A stretch of 64,000 nucleotides of DNA from Thalassobacillus cyri. Its GTDB lineage: Bacteria > Bacillota > Bacilli > Bacillales > Halobacillaceae. Both the position numbers and the translations under genes were made by a program. Of the stretch, positions 1 to 9,045 are shown piece after piece; positions within the stretch are counted from its first letter, which is position 1, and every line of letters begins with the position of its first letter. The DNA lies in assembly GCF_900107755.1 (NCBI RefSeq), contig NZ_FNQR01000006.1:62001-126000 (forward strand), written 5' to 3'. The notes under the pieces were generated by a model. The model was not told where the DNA came from and searched no databases. It was given only the letters and a program-made list of their open reading frames with translations.

Positions 1-1
1 A

Positions 2-661
2 ATTCGGATGTATTTGGAAAGAGAGAACTTTGATGTGGAAGAAGCAGAAGATGGAGATGAAGCATTAGAGAAGGCATTGACGAATGATTATGATGTCATA
101 TTATTGGATATTATGATGCCGGGTAAAGATGGGATCGAAGTTTGTAAAGACTTGCGTGAAAAAAAAGCTACCCCAGTTCTCATGCTTACTGCAAAAGGGG
201 AAGAAAGCAATCGTGTTCAGGGATTTGAAGTAGGCGCGGATGATTATATCGTGAAGCCATTCAGCCCGAGAGAAGTTGTATTGCGTGTCAAAGCTATTTT
301 AAGAAGATCGTCATCCACTAAATTCTTACAGACAGAGACATCTACTAAAAACATACTAGTCTTTCCCCATTTGACGATTGACAATGATGCCCATCGGGTG
401 ACGGCAGATGGCAAAGAAGTCACATTGACACCAAAGGAATATGAATTGTTGCATTTCCTGGCAAAAGCTCCGGATAAGGTATTTGAACGAGAGCACTTGT
501 TGAAGGAAGTTTGGCAATATGAATTTTTCGGGGATTTACGAACTGTGGATACACATGTCAAGCGCTTAAGAGAAAAATTGAATAAGGTTTCAAAAGAAGC
601 GTCTAAAATGATTGTAACCGTCTGGGGTGTCGGCTATAAGTTCGAGGTAAGTGGTGACTGA
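2..661 (+). CDS. resD: Two-component response regulator ResD (5' end cut by window edge)
   Basis: OmpR/PhoB-type response regulator that in Bacillus controls aerobic and anaerobic respiration genes. The window opens inside the gene; the frame is open from base 2 and roughly the first 20 residues are missing. Counting from the first visible Met (base 8), the receiver domain has the phospho-acceptor Asp34 in LLDIMMPG and the conserved Lys in YIVKPFSP. A winged-helix DNA-binding domain fills about residues 125-213 and ends in VWGVGYKFE. The TGA overlaps the ATG of resE by one base, so the two are co-transcribed and translationally coupled. The ResD call rests on the MYLEREN and [14 protein letters not shown] segments and on the resE neighbour. 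Confidence 0.95.
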   Translation: MRMYLERENFDVEEAEDGDEALEKALTNDYDVILLDIMMPGKDGIEVCKDLREKKATPVLMLTAKGEESNRVQGFEVGADDYIVKPFSPREVVLRVKAILRRSSSTKFLQTETSTKNILVFPHLTIDNDAHRVTADGKEVTLTPKEYELLHFLAKAPDKVFEREHLLKEVWQYEFFGDLRTVDTHVKRLREKLNKVSKEASKMIVTVWGVGYKFEVSGD

Positions 662-2448
662 TGTTTTGGCGCAGTGTAGTAGGTAAACTTTGGTTCACCA
701 TTTTATTATTAGTTTCATTCGTACTTTTCCTTCTAACCGTCCTGCTACTGGAATTTTTTGAGAATTATCATATATTAGAAGCGGAAAGGGAATTGCTTCA
801 GACAGCTGATAAAGTATCAGAAATCGTCCAGGAATATGAGGACAGAGAACTTATTTTAGATACATCCTCCCGGGTGAAAGACCCGTCCAGCCGTGTCGTC
901 ATAATTTTTGGTGAAAATGATATATGGAGTTCATCTGCTGAAGGCGATTTACCCCAAATAGATCGAAAATGGATTGAAGAAGATAATGAGTTATCCTCTG
1001 TGTTATCGGGGAAAGAACAAGTTAAAAAAATTGCGGATATCGATAATCTTCAGAATGGTGTCATGGTCGTGGGAACCCCTCTGAATAATAGCTCTGGGGG
1101 AGTTTTTGTCTATCAGTCTCTTGATATTGTTGAAGAAACCACCATGCAGACGACAAAAATCATATTTTTAGGTGCAGGTATCGCTATCATACTAACCACT
1201 ATTTTTGCTTTCTTTTTATCAACACGAATCACTGCTCCTCTGATCAAGATGCGGGAGGGTGCACTGGAGTTGGCGAAAGGTGAATTCAATACCAAGATCC
1301 CCATCCTGACCCACGATGAAATTGGGGAGCTGGCAATGGCTTTCAATCGGATGGGACGGCAATTGAAATTTCATATAAATGCTTTGAACCAGGAAAAAGA
1401 GCAACTATCGGGGATTCTTAGTTCAATGGCAGATGGAGTAATCACGATTAACCGCCAAGGTGAAATTTTGATTACCAATCCGCCCGCTGAGCAGTATCTT
1501 CAGGCTTGGGCCTATGAAGAGGGAAGTTCAGAAATAGGCAATAAAGGTGATCATCTCATCCTTCCGGACAAAGTGAAGGACATTTTTAATCAGGTGATTG
1601 AAACGGAAACAGAAGTCATGACCGAAATGGATACCCAGGGGAGAAACTGGGTGATTATCATGACTCCATTATATGACAAGGATTATGTACGTGGAGCTGT
1701 CGCTGTGCTCCGGGACATGACTGAAGAGAGAAGGCTTGATAAACTAAGGCAAGACTTCATTGCAAATGTTTCTCATGAGCTGCGTACTCCGATTTCCATG
1801 ATGCAAGGATACAGCGAAGCAATCGTGGATGATATTGCAGAAAGTAAAGAAGAAAAAAATGAGCTTGCTCAAATCATCTACGAAGAATCCCAGCGTATGA
1901 GTAGACTTGTCAACGAGTTATTAGACCTTGCCAGAATGGAAGCAGGACATATCACCTTAAATAAAGAAAGGGTTGAAGTCCGTCCCTTTTTAGAAAGAAT
2001 CGCAAGAAAATTCCAAGGATTAGCTCAAGAAAAGGGGATTAACTTAAGACTCCATACAGCAGATGAACTTGGAGATAAATGCTTTGATCCGGATCGAATT
2101 GAACAAGTGTTCACAAACTTGATAGATAATGCTATCCGCCATACCCGCGAAGGTGGTACTGTCGATATCCATATGGAATATATGGAAGAAGGTCTTTATG
2201 CTGCTGTACAAGATTCTGGGACAGGTATCCCGGAAGAAGATCTGCCATTTGTTTTTGAACGGTTTTATAAAGCGGATAAATCACGTAAAAGAAAAAAAGG
2301 CAAGACAGGCACCGGACTTGGCCTTGCTATTGCCAAGAATATCGTCGAGGCCCATCAGGGCACGGTGGCTGTCCATAGTAAAGAAGGTACTGGTACGACA
2401 TTTTCATTCCGCTTGCCTGATATTAGCGAAGATGCACAAGATTTGTAA
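661..2448 (+). CDS. resE: Sensor histidine kinase ResE
   Basis: Membrane sensor kinase partner of ResD. It has an N-terminal transmembrane helix (about residues 10-32), an extracytoplasmic domain, a second helix (about 167-187), a HAMP segment starting at TRITAPL, a PAS-like domain, a HisKA dimerisation domain with phospho-accepting His372 in NVSHELRTP, and an HATPase domain with the N box ([10 protein letters not shown]) and G boxes (DSGTGIP, GTGLGLA). Length is typical of ResE. It is coupled to resD by a one-base overlap. In B. subtilis sigX follows directly; here a B12 transport module separates them. A weak inverted repeat spans the stop codon (about 2436-2457), but no T-tract follows. 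Confidence 0.95.
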   Translation: MFWRSVVGKLWFTILLLVSFVLFLLTVLLLEFFENYHILEAERELLQTADKVSEIVQEYEDRELILDTSSRVKDPSSRVVIIFGENDIWSSSAEGDLPQIDRKWIEEDNELSSVLSGKEQVKKIADIDNLQNGVMVVGTPLNNSSGGVFVYQSLDIVEETTMQTTKIIFLGAGIAIILTTIFAFFLSTRITAPLIKMREGALELAKGEFNTKIPILTHDEIGELAMAFNRMGRQLKFHINALNQEKEQLSGILSSMADGVITINRQGEILITNPPAEQYLQAWAYEEGSSEIGNKGDHLILPDKVKDIFNQVIETETEVMTEMDTQGRNWVIIMTPLYDKDYVRGAVAVLRDMTEERRLDKLRQDFIANVSHELRTPISMMQGYSEAIVDDIAESKEEKNELAQIIYEESQRMSRLVNELLDLARMEAGHITLNKERVEVRPFLERIARKFQGLAQEKGINLRLHTADELGDKCFDPDRIEQVFTNLIDNAIRHTREGGTVDIHMEYMEEGLYAAVQDSGTGIPEEDLPFVFERFYKADKSRKRKKGKTGTGLGLAIAKNIVEAHQGTVAVHSKEGTGTTFSFRLPDISEDAQDL

Positions 2449-2477
2449 CAAAATCTTGTTCCCTGTGAAACAACTAT

Positions 2478-2505
2478 TTTACATTTTTGATGCTTATGGT
2501 AATAT
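2478..2505 (+). promoter_or_regulatory. Sigma-A promoter of the cobalamin-riboswitch operon
   Basis: TTTACA (2478-2483), a 16-base spacer and TAATAT (2500-2505) lie just downstream of resE. Predicted transcription starts near 2512, about 20 bases before the P1 stem of the riboswitch, so the uptake genes have their own promoter. Confidence 0.6.
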
Positions 2506-2530
2506 TACATTAGAATTTAATATTTTAGAG

Positions 2531-2686
2531 TTAAGGTTCTCCTGAGTGGGATTAAAAGGGAATTTGGTGAAAATCCAAAGCTGTCCTCGCAACTGTAAGT
2601 GCCACGAACCGGGCAGACCACTGTACACAAAGTGTATGGGAAGGGTCCGTAGTAGGTAAACGCACAAGCCAGTAGACCTGCCTTAA
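2531..2686 (+). promoter_or_regulatory. Cobalamin (B12) riboswitch
   Basis: The aptamer shows the conserved landmarks in order: a GGTGAAAATCC-like segment (2566-2575), GCTGTCC with CGCAACTGTAA (2580-2596), and the B12 box AAGCCAGTAGACCTGCC (2666-2682). TTAAGG (2531-2536) and CCTTAA (2681-2686) pair perfectly as P1. A terminator hairpin follows before the first gene, pointing to control by transcription attenuation when adenosylcobalamin is abundant. The downstream genes look like B12 uptake genes, which agrees. Confidence 0.93.
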
Positions 2687-2770
2687 TTCATCGTTTCAAA
2701 GCTTCGGGGATTGAGCTGTTTGAGACAACCGGTCGAATCATATAGTTTTTAGTAAACGTTCATACTGGTT

Positions 2771-2809
2771 AGTCTTAGCCCATTCTGTTGAAGGAATGGA
2801 CTTTTTTTA
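2771..2809 (+). terminator. Riboswitch-controlled terminator
   Basis: CCATTC (2780-2785) pairs with GAATGG (2794-2799), with additional outer AGTC/GACT pairing, followed by seven T residues (2802-2808). It lies between the B12 aptamer and the lipoprotein start, the expected place for the expression platform. Confidence 0.7.
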
Positions 2810-2893
2810 TGGTATGGAGAGCCGCGGTTGTCTATCTGACTCTCACACCCCCAAAAGCGATGAAACCTACTAAATGTGAGAGGGATGATGATA

Positions 2894-3301
2894 ATGAGTA
2901 GAATGATGCAATTGGTTTTGGCAGCATTGATGAGCACAGCCGTACTCGTAGGATGCCAGGCAGAATCGGGCAGTGGGTCCACTGAGGCTCAACAACAGGA
3001 GCAGCAGGAGGAAGTTCCCGTAAAAGTAACGATTTCCCAGGAAAATGGAGAAAACATTGTAGCAGAGAAAGAGTTGAAAGTAGAAGCGGGAAAAACCCTT
3101 ATGGAAATACTTAAAGATAACTTTGAAGAGGTAGAAGAAAAAGATGGCTTTGTTACAAAGATAGAAGGGATCGAAGCAAAGGAAGGGGAGCAGAAGGCGT
3201 GGTTTTTTACCATCAATGGGGAGAATGCCACTGTCGGAGCTAACGAATATGAAGTGGAAGCAGATGACACTTTCCAATTTGATTTTCATAAGTGGGAATG
3301 A
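2894..3301 (+). CDS. DUF4430 (transcobalamin-like) lipoprotein, probable B12-binding
   Basis: Small lipoprotein: positively charged N terminus, hydrophobic stretch, lipobox LVGC with Cys21, a Gln/Glu-rich linker, then a domain of about 75 residues with KTLMEILKDN and the AWFFTINGENA segment typical of DUF4430, the family related to the C-terminal domain of transcobalamin and intrinsic factor. The ATG at 2894 is preferred because AGAGGG lies nine bases upstream; an in-frame GTG at 2876 and ATGs at 2885 and 2888 are alternatives. It follows a B12 riboswitch and precedes an ECF S component, so I infer that it captures cobalamin outside the membrane and hands it to the transporter. The family call is fairly secure; the ligand is inferred from context. 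Confidence 0.85.
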   Translation: MSRMMQLVLAALMSTAVLVGCQAESGSGSTEAQQQEQQEEVPVKVTISQENGENIVAEKELKVEAGKTLMEILKDNFEEVEEKDGFVTKIEGIEAKEGEQKAWFFTINGENATVGANEYEVEADDTFQFDFHKWE

Positions 3302-3306
3302 TGTAG

Positions 3307-3810
3307 ATGAACACTTATAAGATTACCCTGATTGCATTATTGGCATCCCTGGCCGTGGTCGGCAGGTATGCTTTCGCCTTTTTACCGAACGTACAGCCAG
3401 TAACCGCGATAATAATTATTGCCGGTTTTTGGCTGGGACCCCTGTTCGCCGTTATATTAGCCTTATTGACAACCTTTTTATCCAACGTTTTCCTAGGGAT
3501 GGGAATCTGGACCGTGTGGCAAGTGATTGCATGGGCAGTCATCGGATTGATGAGCGGACTGATCGGAAGGTATTGGTCTAACATTCCATTACTTTTCTTG
3601 TCAGCATTCGGAGCCTTCAGCGGCCTCTTTTATGGGTTTGTCCTATCGGTTACGATGTATAAGTACTCAGGTTCATTCTTGGCATATTATTTAGCCGGCT
3701 TACCCTTTGATATTTATCACGCCGCAGGTAATGCGATTTTCATTGTGCTGTTGTCTCCTGTGCTCAGCCGATTATTTGAACGATATTATAAACAATGGAT
3801 TCCTGTATGA
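3307..3810 (+). CDS. ECF transporter S component, probably for cobalamin
   Basis: Integral membrane protein of 167 residues with about six hydrophobic helices, the size and topology of substrate-binding S components of energy-coupling-factor transporters. The N-terminal segment with VGRYAFAFLPNVQPV and the later GLLFYG/DIYHAAGN-like parts resemble the subgroup paired with DUF4430 lipoproteins. It starts five bases after the lipoprotein stop, within the operon controlled by the B12 riboswitch, so cobalamin is the likely substrate. No EcfA or EcfT genes are adjacent, so it would share the general EcfAAT module encoded elsewhere. A strong terminator follows at once. Confidence 0.85.
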   Translation: MNTYKITLIALLASLAVVGRYAFAFLPNVQPVTAIIIIAGFWLGPLFAVILALLTTFLSNVFLGMGIWTVWQVIAWAVIGLMSGLIGRYWSNIPLLFLSAFGAFSGLFYGFVLSVTMYKYSGSFLAYYLAGLPFDIYHAAGNAIFIVLLSPVLSRLFERYYKQWIPV

Positions 3811-3842
3811 ATACCAGCCGATTTCAGGTTGGTATTTTTTGT
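3810..3842 (+). terminator. Rho-independent terminator of the B12 uptake operon
   Basis: AATACCAGCC (3810-3819) pairs with GGTTGGTATT (3827-3836) around a seven-base loop, and a T-tract follows. The stem begins at the last base of the S-component stop codon. Confidence 0.9.
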
Positions 3843-3863
3843 TTTTACGCTTATGATGTAAAG

Positions 3864-3890
3864 TGTAACTTTTCTTTTACATAAAACGAC
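3864..3890 (+). promoter_or_regulatory. Sigma-X autoregulatory promoter
   Basis: TGTAAC (3864-3869), a 17-base spacer and CGAC (3887-3890) exactly match the known sigma-X consensus (TGTAAC-N17-CGWC). It sits 28 bases upstream of the sigX start, which implies positive autoregulation of sigX-rsiX. Confidence 0.87.
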
Positions 3891-3918
3891 TAATTCAGAG
3901 AACGGGAGGTAAGCAATA

Positions 3919-4461
3919 GTGAGGTCGGTGTATGAATCCCTTTATGAAAAATATCATCAGGATCTTTTTCAATTTATATTTTATATGGTCAAAAATCGAG
4001 AACAATCAGAAGATCTCGTTCAGGAAGTATATATAAAAGTATTGAAATCCTACACGCAATTCAAAGGAGACAGCAGTGAAAAGACATGGTTGTTTTCGAT
4101 AGCCCGTCATGTAACGATCGACTTCTTTCGGAAACAGACTAGAAAGAAAAAGCGACTGCTGGAGTTTTTTGACTGGGATAAGAAAGGAGAACAGTTAGTT
4201 GACAACCAGCCTTTGCCTGAAGAAATAGCTGAAAAAAATGAGGATATTAAATTACTATATCAATACTTAGAGAAACTATCAGTCGATCAGAAAAGTGTGA
4301 TTATACTCCGATACATACAATCGATGTCAATTCAGGAAACCGCTGATATTTTAGGGTGGTCAGTGAGTAAAGTTAAAACCACTCAGCATCGTGGTTTGAA
4401 ACTCCTGCAGAATTTGGCAGCAGAACAAAGAGGGGAGGGGAGACGTAATGAAGCAAGATAA
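3919..4461 (+). CDS. sigX: ECF RNA polymerase sigma factor SigX
   Basis: Extracytoplasmic-function sigma factor of 180 residues. Region 2 includes SEDLVQEVYIKVLKS and the WLFSIARHVTIDFFRK segment; region 4 has the helix-turn-helix SIQETADILGWSVSKVKTTQHRGLK. The start is GTG with GGGAGGT eight bases upstream. The C terminus overlaps the anti-sigma gene by 14 bases, so the two are coupled. In Bacillus SigX responds to cell-envelope stress and modifies surface charge. It follows resE in B. subtilis too, although here the B12 operon intervenes. A sigma-X promoter upstream supports the specific assignment over other ECF sigma factors. Confidence 0.93.
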   Translation: MRSVYESLYEKYHQDLFQFIFYMVKNREQSEDLVQEVYIKVLKSYTQFKGDSSEKTWLFSIARHVTIDFFRKQTRKKKRLLEFFDWDKKGEQLVDNQPLPEEIAEKNEDIKLLYQYLEKLSVDQKSVIILRYIQSMSIQETADILGWSVSKVKTTQHRGLKLLQNLAAEQRGEGRRNEAR

Positions 4462-5635
4462 CAATAAGAATGACAACGAATTACAAAAGCAATTGGATCA
4501 AATGCCTGTCATCCGTGACCAGCAGACGAAAGATGAACTGTATAATAAAATAGCCGTCCACTTGAAAGAAAGTAAACCTGAAAAGAAAAAGTTTAATCTT
4601 TTGCCTGTTTTTGCCTTCATTGCGGTGCTCTTTTTGGCTGCCATCATCACTCCTGCTATGTTAATGAACCGTTCGAATGACGAATCCATGCAAAACTCTT
4701 CAGAGTCTCAGAACCACGATGCGGCAACAGAATCAGGAATTTCTGATAAGGGTGAAGAGTCAGCGGAGTTGTTTGATACACAGGAGGACGGAAAAGAAGC
4801 AGAACAAAATGTTCCTATAAACGATTTTCAAAGTAACTTAGTGTTCGAGGTTGATGAAGGGAAAAACTATATATTTTCAGTGGCAGCAGGAATGAATGCG
4901 GAACACATTATACCGCTTACTTTTGAGGTGGCGGATAGCAATGCTAACTATACACAAGTAACATCGACAGCAGCTAATAATGCAGCAGATCTAGGGGTAT
5001 CTGTTTTTCCTCTTAATGGGGCAGAAATAGTAATCAATGAGGACCGTGGAGAACTTGTTTTTCCGGAGGACTTTCAAACGCAAGGTGGTTCAAGCTCAGA
5101 TATTATTCTCCAAAGAAGTATTGAACAAGTATTCCGTATGTATGGGGTATCAGAAGTAAAGCTTGGTTATGAAGATGGGCGTTCCTTTGAAATGGGCAAT
5201 TATGGAACGATAGAAACAATGAAAATATCACCTATCCAAAAGAAAAGTTATAAAATTTACCGTTACAGGGAGTCCGACCCCGACTATTTAGTACCGATTG
5301 AATTAAATGAAAAGTCTTCTATGGACGATGCGCTTGATACTATGGCCAGCACTGGGGGAGGAGAGTATATTCGTTCACCTTTGCCGGAAGGTGTAGAAGT
5401 GGCAGCGAATGAAATTTCGGACCATGAACTATTGATACGCGTAAGTACTACGGAACAGCTGCAAGCGAACCAGACAACGATGATTATGATTGAAACAATA
5501 CTGGCCACAGCAGCCAGTTTTGGCTATGATCAAGTGCAATTTGAGGGGTTACCATTCGAGGTCATCGGCCACTATGACCTTTCGGAGCCGATTGCAACAC
5601 CTGAAGCAGTTAATTCAATCAACCTTAACAAATAA
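4448..5635 (+). CDS. rsiX: Anti-sigma-X factor RsiX
   Basis: Single-pass membrane protein of 395 residues with a short cytoplasmic N terminus (about 50 residues, with basic KPEKKK before the membrane), one transmembrane helix (about 51-73) and a large extracytoplasmic domain, matching the layout of RsiX, which holds SigX inactive until envelope stress. A low-complexity Glu/Ser/Asp-rich linker follows the membrane helix (about 78-120). The 14-base overlap with sigX and the shared sigma-X promoter support the role. It is slightly longer than the B. subtilis protein. A strong terminator ends the unit. Confidence 0.88.
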   Translation: MKQDNNKNDNELQKQLDQMPVIRDQQTKDELYNKIAVHLKESKPEKKKFNLLPVFAFIAVLFLAAIITPAMLMNRSNDESMQNSSESQNHDAATESGISDKGEESAELFDTQEDGKEAEQNVPINDFQSNLVFEVDEGKNYIFSVAAGMNAEHIIPLTFEVADSNANYTQVTSTAANNAADLGVSVFPLNGAEIVINEDRGELVFPEDFQTQGGSSSDIILQRSIEQVFRMYGVSEVKLGYEDGRSFEMGNYGTIETMKISPIQKKSYKIYRYRESDPDYLVPIELNEKSSMDDALDTMASTGGGEYIRSPLPEGVEVAANEISDHELLIRVSTTEQLQANQTTMIMIETILATAASFGYDQVQFEGLPFEVIGHYDLSEPIATPEAVNSINLNK

Positions 5636-5720
5636 AAACTTGTGTAGAATCTAAATACTATGTCTCTTCACCACATAGATACAAGCCAATGATACGGTAA
5701 ATCACATACCAGTTAGCAAA

Positions 5721-5757
5721 AACGTTCGGAGCGAAATAGCTCTGAACGTTTGTTTTT
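5721..5757 (+). terminator. Terminator of sigX-rsiX
   Basis: A 12-base stem, AACGTTCGGAGC (5721-5732) with GCTCTGAACGTT (5739-5750) and a GAAATA loop, is followed by TGTTTTT. The 5636-5720 stretch before it shows nothing recognisable. Confidence 0.9.
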
Positions 5758-5856
5758 AATGAATGCAATTCAAGGCTCTTTTTGCTTAGGGAAGGTTTGG
5801 TTTATGTTAATCGGCTCTTCCGCAATGCACGTTAGTTTGTTTAGATTCACCAGCCT

Positions 5857-5885
5857 TTGCTTTCATGGTAAAATGGCAGTATAAA
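5857..5885 (+). promoter_or_regulatory. Possible sigma-A promoter reading antisense into fer
   Basis: TTGCTT (5857-5862), a 17-base spacer and TATAAA (5880-5885) form a good promoter pointing rightward. The only feature ahead is the 3' end of the opposite-strand ferredoxin gene, so a transcript would be antisense to fer unless stopped by the inverted repeat at 5935-5957. No coding sequence is evident. Confidence 0.35.
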
Positions 5886-5932
5886 TAATGAGGGATAATT
5901 TTTGTGTTTGTGTAATTGGGGATAGGGAAATG

Positions 5933-5957
5933 AAAAGCCCCTCATTCAGAGGGGCTT
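5933..5957 (-). terminator. Terminator of fer
   Basis: AAGCCCCTC (5935-5943) pairs perfectly with GAGGGGCTT (5949-5957). On the minus strand the stem follows the ferredoxin stop codon and is trailed by TT and a T-rich stretch. Confidence 0.8.
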
Positions 5958-5965
5958 GTAACTAT

Positions 5966-6244
<279 letters not shown>

Positions 6245-6373
6245 CTAAAAATAAATTATACAAGTGAATAATTTTTTCTCTCTAGGAACATTCGCCTTAA
6301 ATGTATTGTACTGCTATCTCAGAAATTTTTCAACAATAAAATCGCTCGCAAACCTTGTTGTTATGCGGTTTGG

Positions 6374-6402
6374 TGTGACTTTTATCACTATTAAGATATA
6401 AC
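6374..6402 (+). promoter_or_regulatory. ypbB promoter with a Crp/Fnr-type palindrome over the -35 box
   Basis: TGTGAC (6374-6379), a 17-base spacer and TATAAC (6397-6402) resemble a promoter for ypbB-recS. The -35 region is part of TGTGA-N6-TCACT (6374-6389), one base away from the Fnr box TGTGA-N6-TCACA. Binding there would be expected to block the promoter. The site lies in the fer-ypbB divergent region, so it could also affect fer. Confidence 0.4.
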
Positions 6403-6448
6403 AGGATGTAGTAAGTTGGATATGGTTCAGGATAAAAGGGGGATGAGC

Positions 6449-7513
6449 GTGTTTGAATATATTTTACTGCGCTGTATTAATAACATAAATGGAGAGCGGA
6501 CGACAGCGGGGATCTATAATCTGCTCGTGGGAAAGCGTTCATCACAAACGCTCCAGGATGCACATGCCTATCAACTCACTGAGTTCTTTGCTATCTATAA
6601 ATCGTTGGAACGCACCGATTTGATGAAGGTTATCAATCAATTGATAGAAGAACGAAAAATTATCATCACAGATGAAGATGAACGTCCTAGATTGACGGCT
6701 TATGGAAGCGATCAATTGGAAAGACTTTCAGATGAGTGGGGACCGCTATATTTTAACGGAATCAAGCTCCACGAAAAAGTCACCGTCTTTGAAGAACGAT
6801 TTTATTTGTATATTCAAACCATTACGAATATGAAAAAGGGCAAGAAGCATTTTATCCCGATCACGGACCGACCGGATATATTAAAATGGGTCAAATTGAG
6901 CTATAACGTAAATAAAGCGACTCTAATGGATCATATCAACGCCATTTATAAAGAGTTATACAGTTTATTGATATCCGTAAACGAGAAAGAGGCAGCACTG
7001 TTCACATACCGCCTGACGGGAGCCGGTATGATTGGACTAAGTAAACAGCAATTGTCAGATATGTTTCATCTTCCCTTGCATAATGTCCATCTACTTATGC
7101 AGCATCTACTACATCAGATATATCAAGCTGTGGAAAAAAATCCAGGCAACTACCCTGCCCTGTCTGTTTTTATCGAAGAATCAAAAGCCAATCGTTTGAT
7201 TACAAACTCAGCACAAAAAACGTATTTACTTATTAAACAGGGGATGGATCTGGAAACAATTAGCGAAAGACGCCGATTGAAAATGAGTACTATCCATGAT
7301 CACATTGTGGAAATGGCTCTAGTCCAATCAGACTTTCCTGTTTACTTGTTTGTCAGTGAGCAAGAAATAGAGGAAATTTCTCAAGTGATTGACGAACTGC
7401 AAACAAATAAATTAAAAAATATTTATGATGCCCTTCAAGGTAAATTTGATTATTTCTTTATCAGGCTTGTACAAGCAAGAATGCAGCATCAGAAAAGCGA
7501 GGCAAAAGTATGA
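6449..7513 (+). CDS. ypbB: YpbB, helix-turn-helix partner of the RecQ-family helicase
   Basis: Protein of about 354 residues, YpbB-like from its VFEYILLRCINNINGERT start, the YNLLVGKRSSQTLQDA segment and its place directly before the RecQ-type helicase. Its C-terminal region (LETISERRRLKMSTIHDHIVE) is a helix-turn-helix of the kind found at the C terminus of longer RecQ proteins, so the pair may be a helicase split into two chains (inference). I chose GTG at 6449, six bases after AGGGGG; ATG at 6443 or 6422 and TTG at 6416 are alternatives. The TGA overlaps the helicase ATG by four bases, indicating translational coupling. The biochemical role is not established. Confidence 0.85.
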   Translation: MFEYILLRCINNINGERTTAGIYNLLVGKRSSQTLQDAHAYQLTEFFAIYKSLERTDLMKVINQLIEERKIIITDEDERPRLTAYGSDQLERLSDEWGPLYFNGIKLHEKVTVFEERFYLYIQTITNMKKGKKHFIPITDRPDILKWVKLSYNVNKATLMDHINAIYKELYSLLISVNEKEAALFTYRLTGAGMIGLSKQQLSDMFHLPLHNVHLLMQHLLHQIYQAVEKNPGNYPALSVFIEESKANRLITNSAQKTYLLIKQGMDLETISERRRLKMSTIHDHIVEMALVQSDFPVYLFVSEQEIEEISQVIDELQTNKLKNIYDALQGKFDYFFIRLVQARMQHQKSEAKV

Positions 7514-9045
7514 ACAATCGATCGCTGGAACAAGAATTGAAACATTATTTTGGCTTCGATGCCTTTAAAACAGGTCAAAAGGAAATTATTACAGATGTTA
7601 TGAATGGCAAAGACGTGTTAGGCATTCTGCCAACAGGTTCTGGTAAATCTATTTGTTATCAATTGCCGGCGGTATTGTCTGAAGGGGTGACCGTTGTGGT
7701 ATCCCCGTTGGTTTCTTTGATGGTAGATCAGGTCAAAGCATTGAAGGCGACAGGGTTCAAAAGGGTTACGGCAATCAACAGTTTTCTATCACCGGTTCAG
7801 AAAAAGCAACTGTTAAGTCAACTTGCCCATTACAAGTTAATCTACGTATCTCCGGAAATGTTACAAAACAATATAGTAGTAGAGCAGTTACAAGCTTTAC
7901 ATATTTCCTTATTCGTGGTGGATGAAGCTCATTGTATTTCACAATGGGGCCATGAATTCCGGACAGATTATTTGAAACTGGCAAAGGTCATAGAACTATT
8001 CAATCAGCCTACAGTATTAGCTCTAAGTGGAACAGCTACACCAGAAGTACAAGAGGATATCATCAGCCAGCTGGGAATGATCCATAGGGAATCCCATATT
8101 TACCCGATGGATAAGGAAAATATAAGTTTTGCAATAGAGCATGTGGAGCATCCGAATGAAAAGTTGATGAAAATAGAACAACTGTTAAAAGACCAGTATG
8201 CTCCAACAATGATCTATTTTTCAAGCAGACAATGGGCCGAAAGGGCATCTGGAGAGCTATCCAAACAGTTATCTGATAAAAGAGTTGCTTTCTACCATGG
8301 AGGAATGGAGCAGTCTGACCGCTTATTGATCCAACAACAATTCATGAATGATCAACTGGATATCATTTGTTGTACTAGTGCTTTTGGAATGGGGATAAAT
8401 AAAAAAAATATCCGGTATGTCATTCATTTTCATCTGCCGACTCAAACAGAATCTTTTATTCAAGAAGTAGGTAGAGCCGGCCGAGATGGAGCACATAGTA
8501 TAAGTGTGGTGTATTATTCTCCTTCAGATGACTTCCTTCCCAAAAAGCTGATACAAAGTGAACTTCCCGAAGCAGGAGATATACAGAAAACATTGAATTA
8601 CTTATTTAATCTATACCAGGCGGGAGCAAAGCTTCCAGCTGATGAACTTGTACAAGAAGAACTAGAATTGACAGAAACACAATGGAGGTTCATTAAATAC
8701 CATTGCCACCAGCACCATCTTCTTAATCAGCAAGCTATCGTCTTTAACCGGGATAAATGGAAAGAATTTTATACATTTCTTACAAACCAAGTGGACAACA
8801 GATACAAATATAAAATGGCCAAATTTTCAGAGCTGATGCGTTGGGTTCATAGTCAAGCCTGCCGGAGGAAAGGGCTGTATCAACCTTTCCAAAATTCTGT
8901 AAAAACACCTGATGTCCCCTGTTGTGATTATTGTGGCTTCGACTGGCGGAATTTTTCATTTGGTCAGAAGGAAACTGTCATTTTCCAACAAGATTGGCAT
9001 GATCGGTTGAGAGAGATTTTTTTGCAGGGGGACAAACATGAATAA
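7510..9045 (+). CDS. recS: RecQ-family ATP-dependent DNA helicase (RecS-like)
   Basis: 3'-5' DNA helicase of the short RecQ type (511 residues). It has Walker A LPTGSGKS (residues 40-47), the DEAH box at 138-141 followed by CISQWGH, motif III SGTATPE, motif V/VI CTSAFGMGINKKNIRYVIH and QEVGRAGRDG, and a RecQ zinc-binding segment (CRRKG...CCDYC). It lacks an HRDC domain and has no C-terminal helix-turn-helix; that module lies in the coupled upstream gene. Position and length match B. subtilis ypbC/recS rather than the longer recQ. It overlaps the following protease gene by eight bases. RecS-type helicases act in replication-fork and recombination repair. Confidence 0.92.
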   Translation: MNNRSLEQELKHYFGFDAFKTGQKEIITDVMNGKDVLGILPTGSGKSICYQLPAVLSEGVTVVVSPLVSLMVDQVKALKATGFKRVTAINSFLSPVQKKQLLSQLAHYKLIYVSPEMLQNNIVVEQLQALHISLFVVDEAHCISQWGHEFRTDYLKLAKVIELFNQPTVLALSGTATPEVQEDIISQLGMIHRESHIYPMDKENISFAIEHVEHPNEKLMKIEQLLKDQYAPTMIYFSSRQWAERASGELSKQLSDKRVAFYHGGMEQSDRLLIQQQFMNDQLDIICCTSAFGMGINKKNIRYVIHFHLPTQTESFIQEVGRAGRDGAHSISVVYYSPSDDFLPKKLIQSELPEAGDIQKTLNYLFNLYQAGAKLPADELVQEELELTETQWRFIKYHCHQHHLLNQQAIVFNRDKWKEFYTFLTNQVDNRYKYKMAKFSELMRWVHSQACRRKGLYQPFQNSVKTPDVPCCDYCGFDWRNFSFGQKETVIFQQDWHDRLREIFLQGDKHE

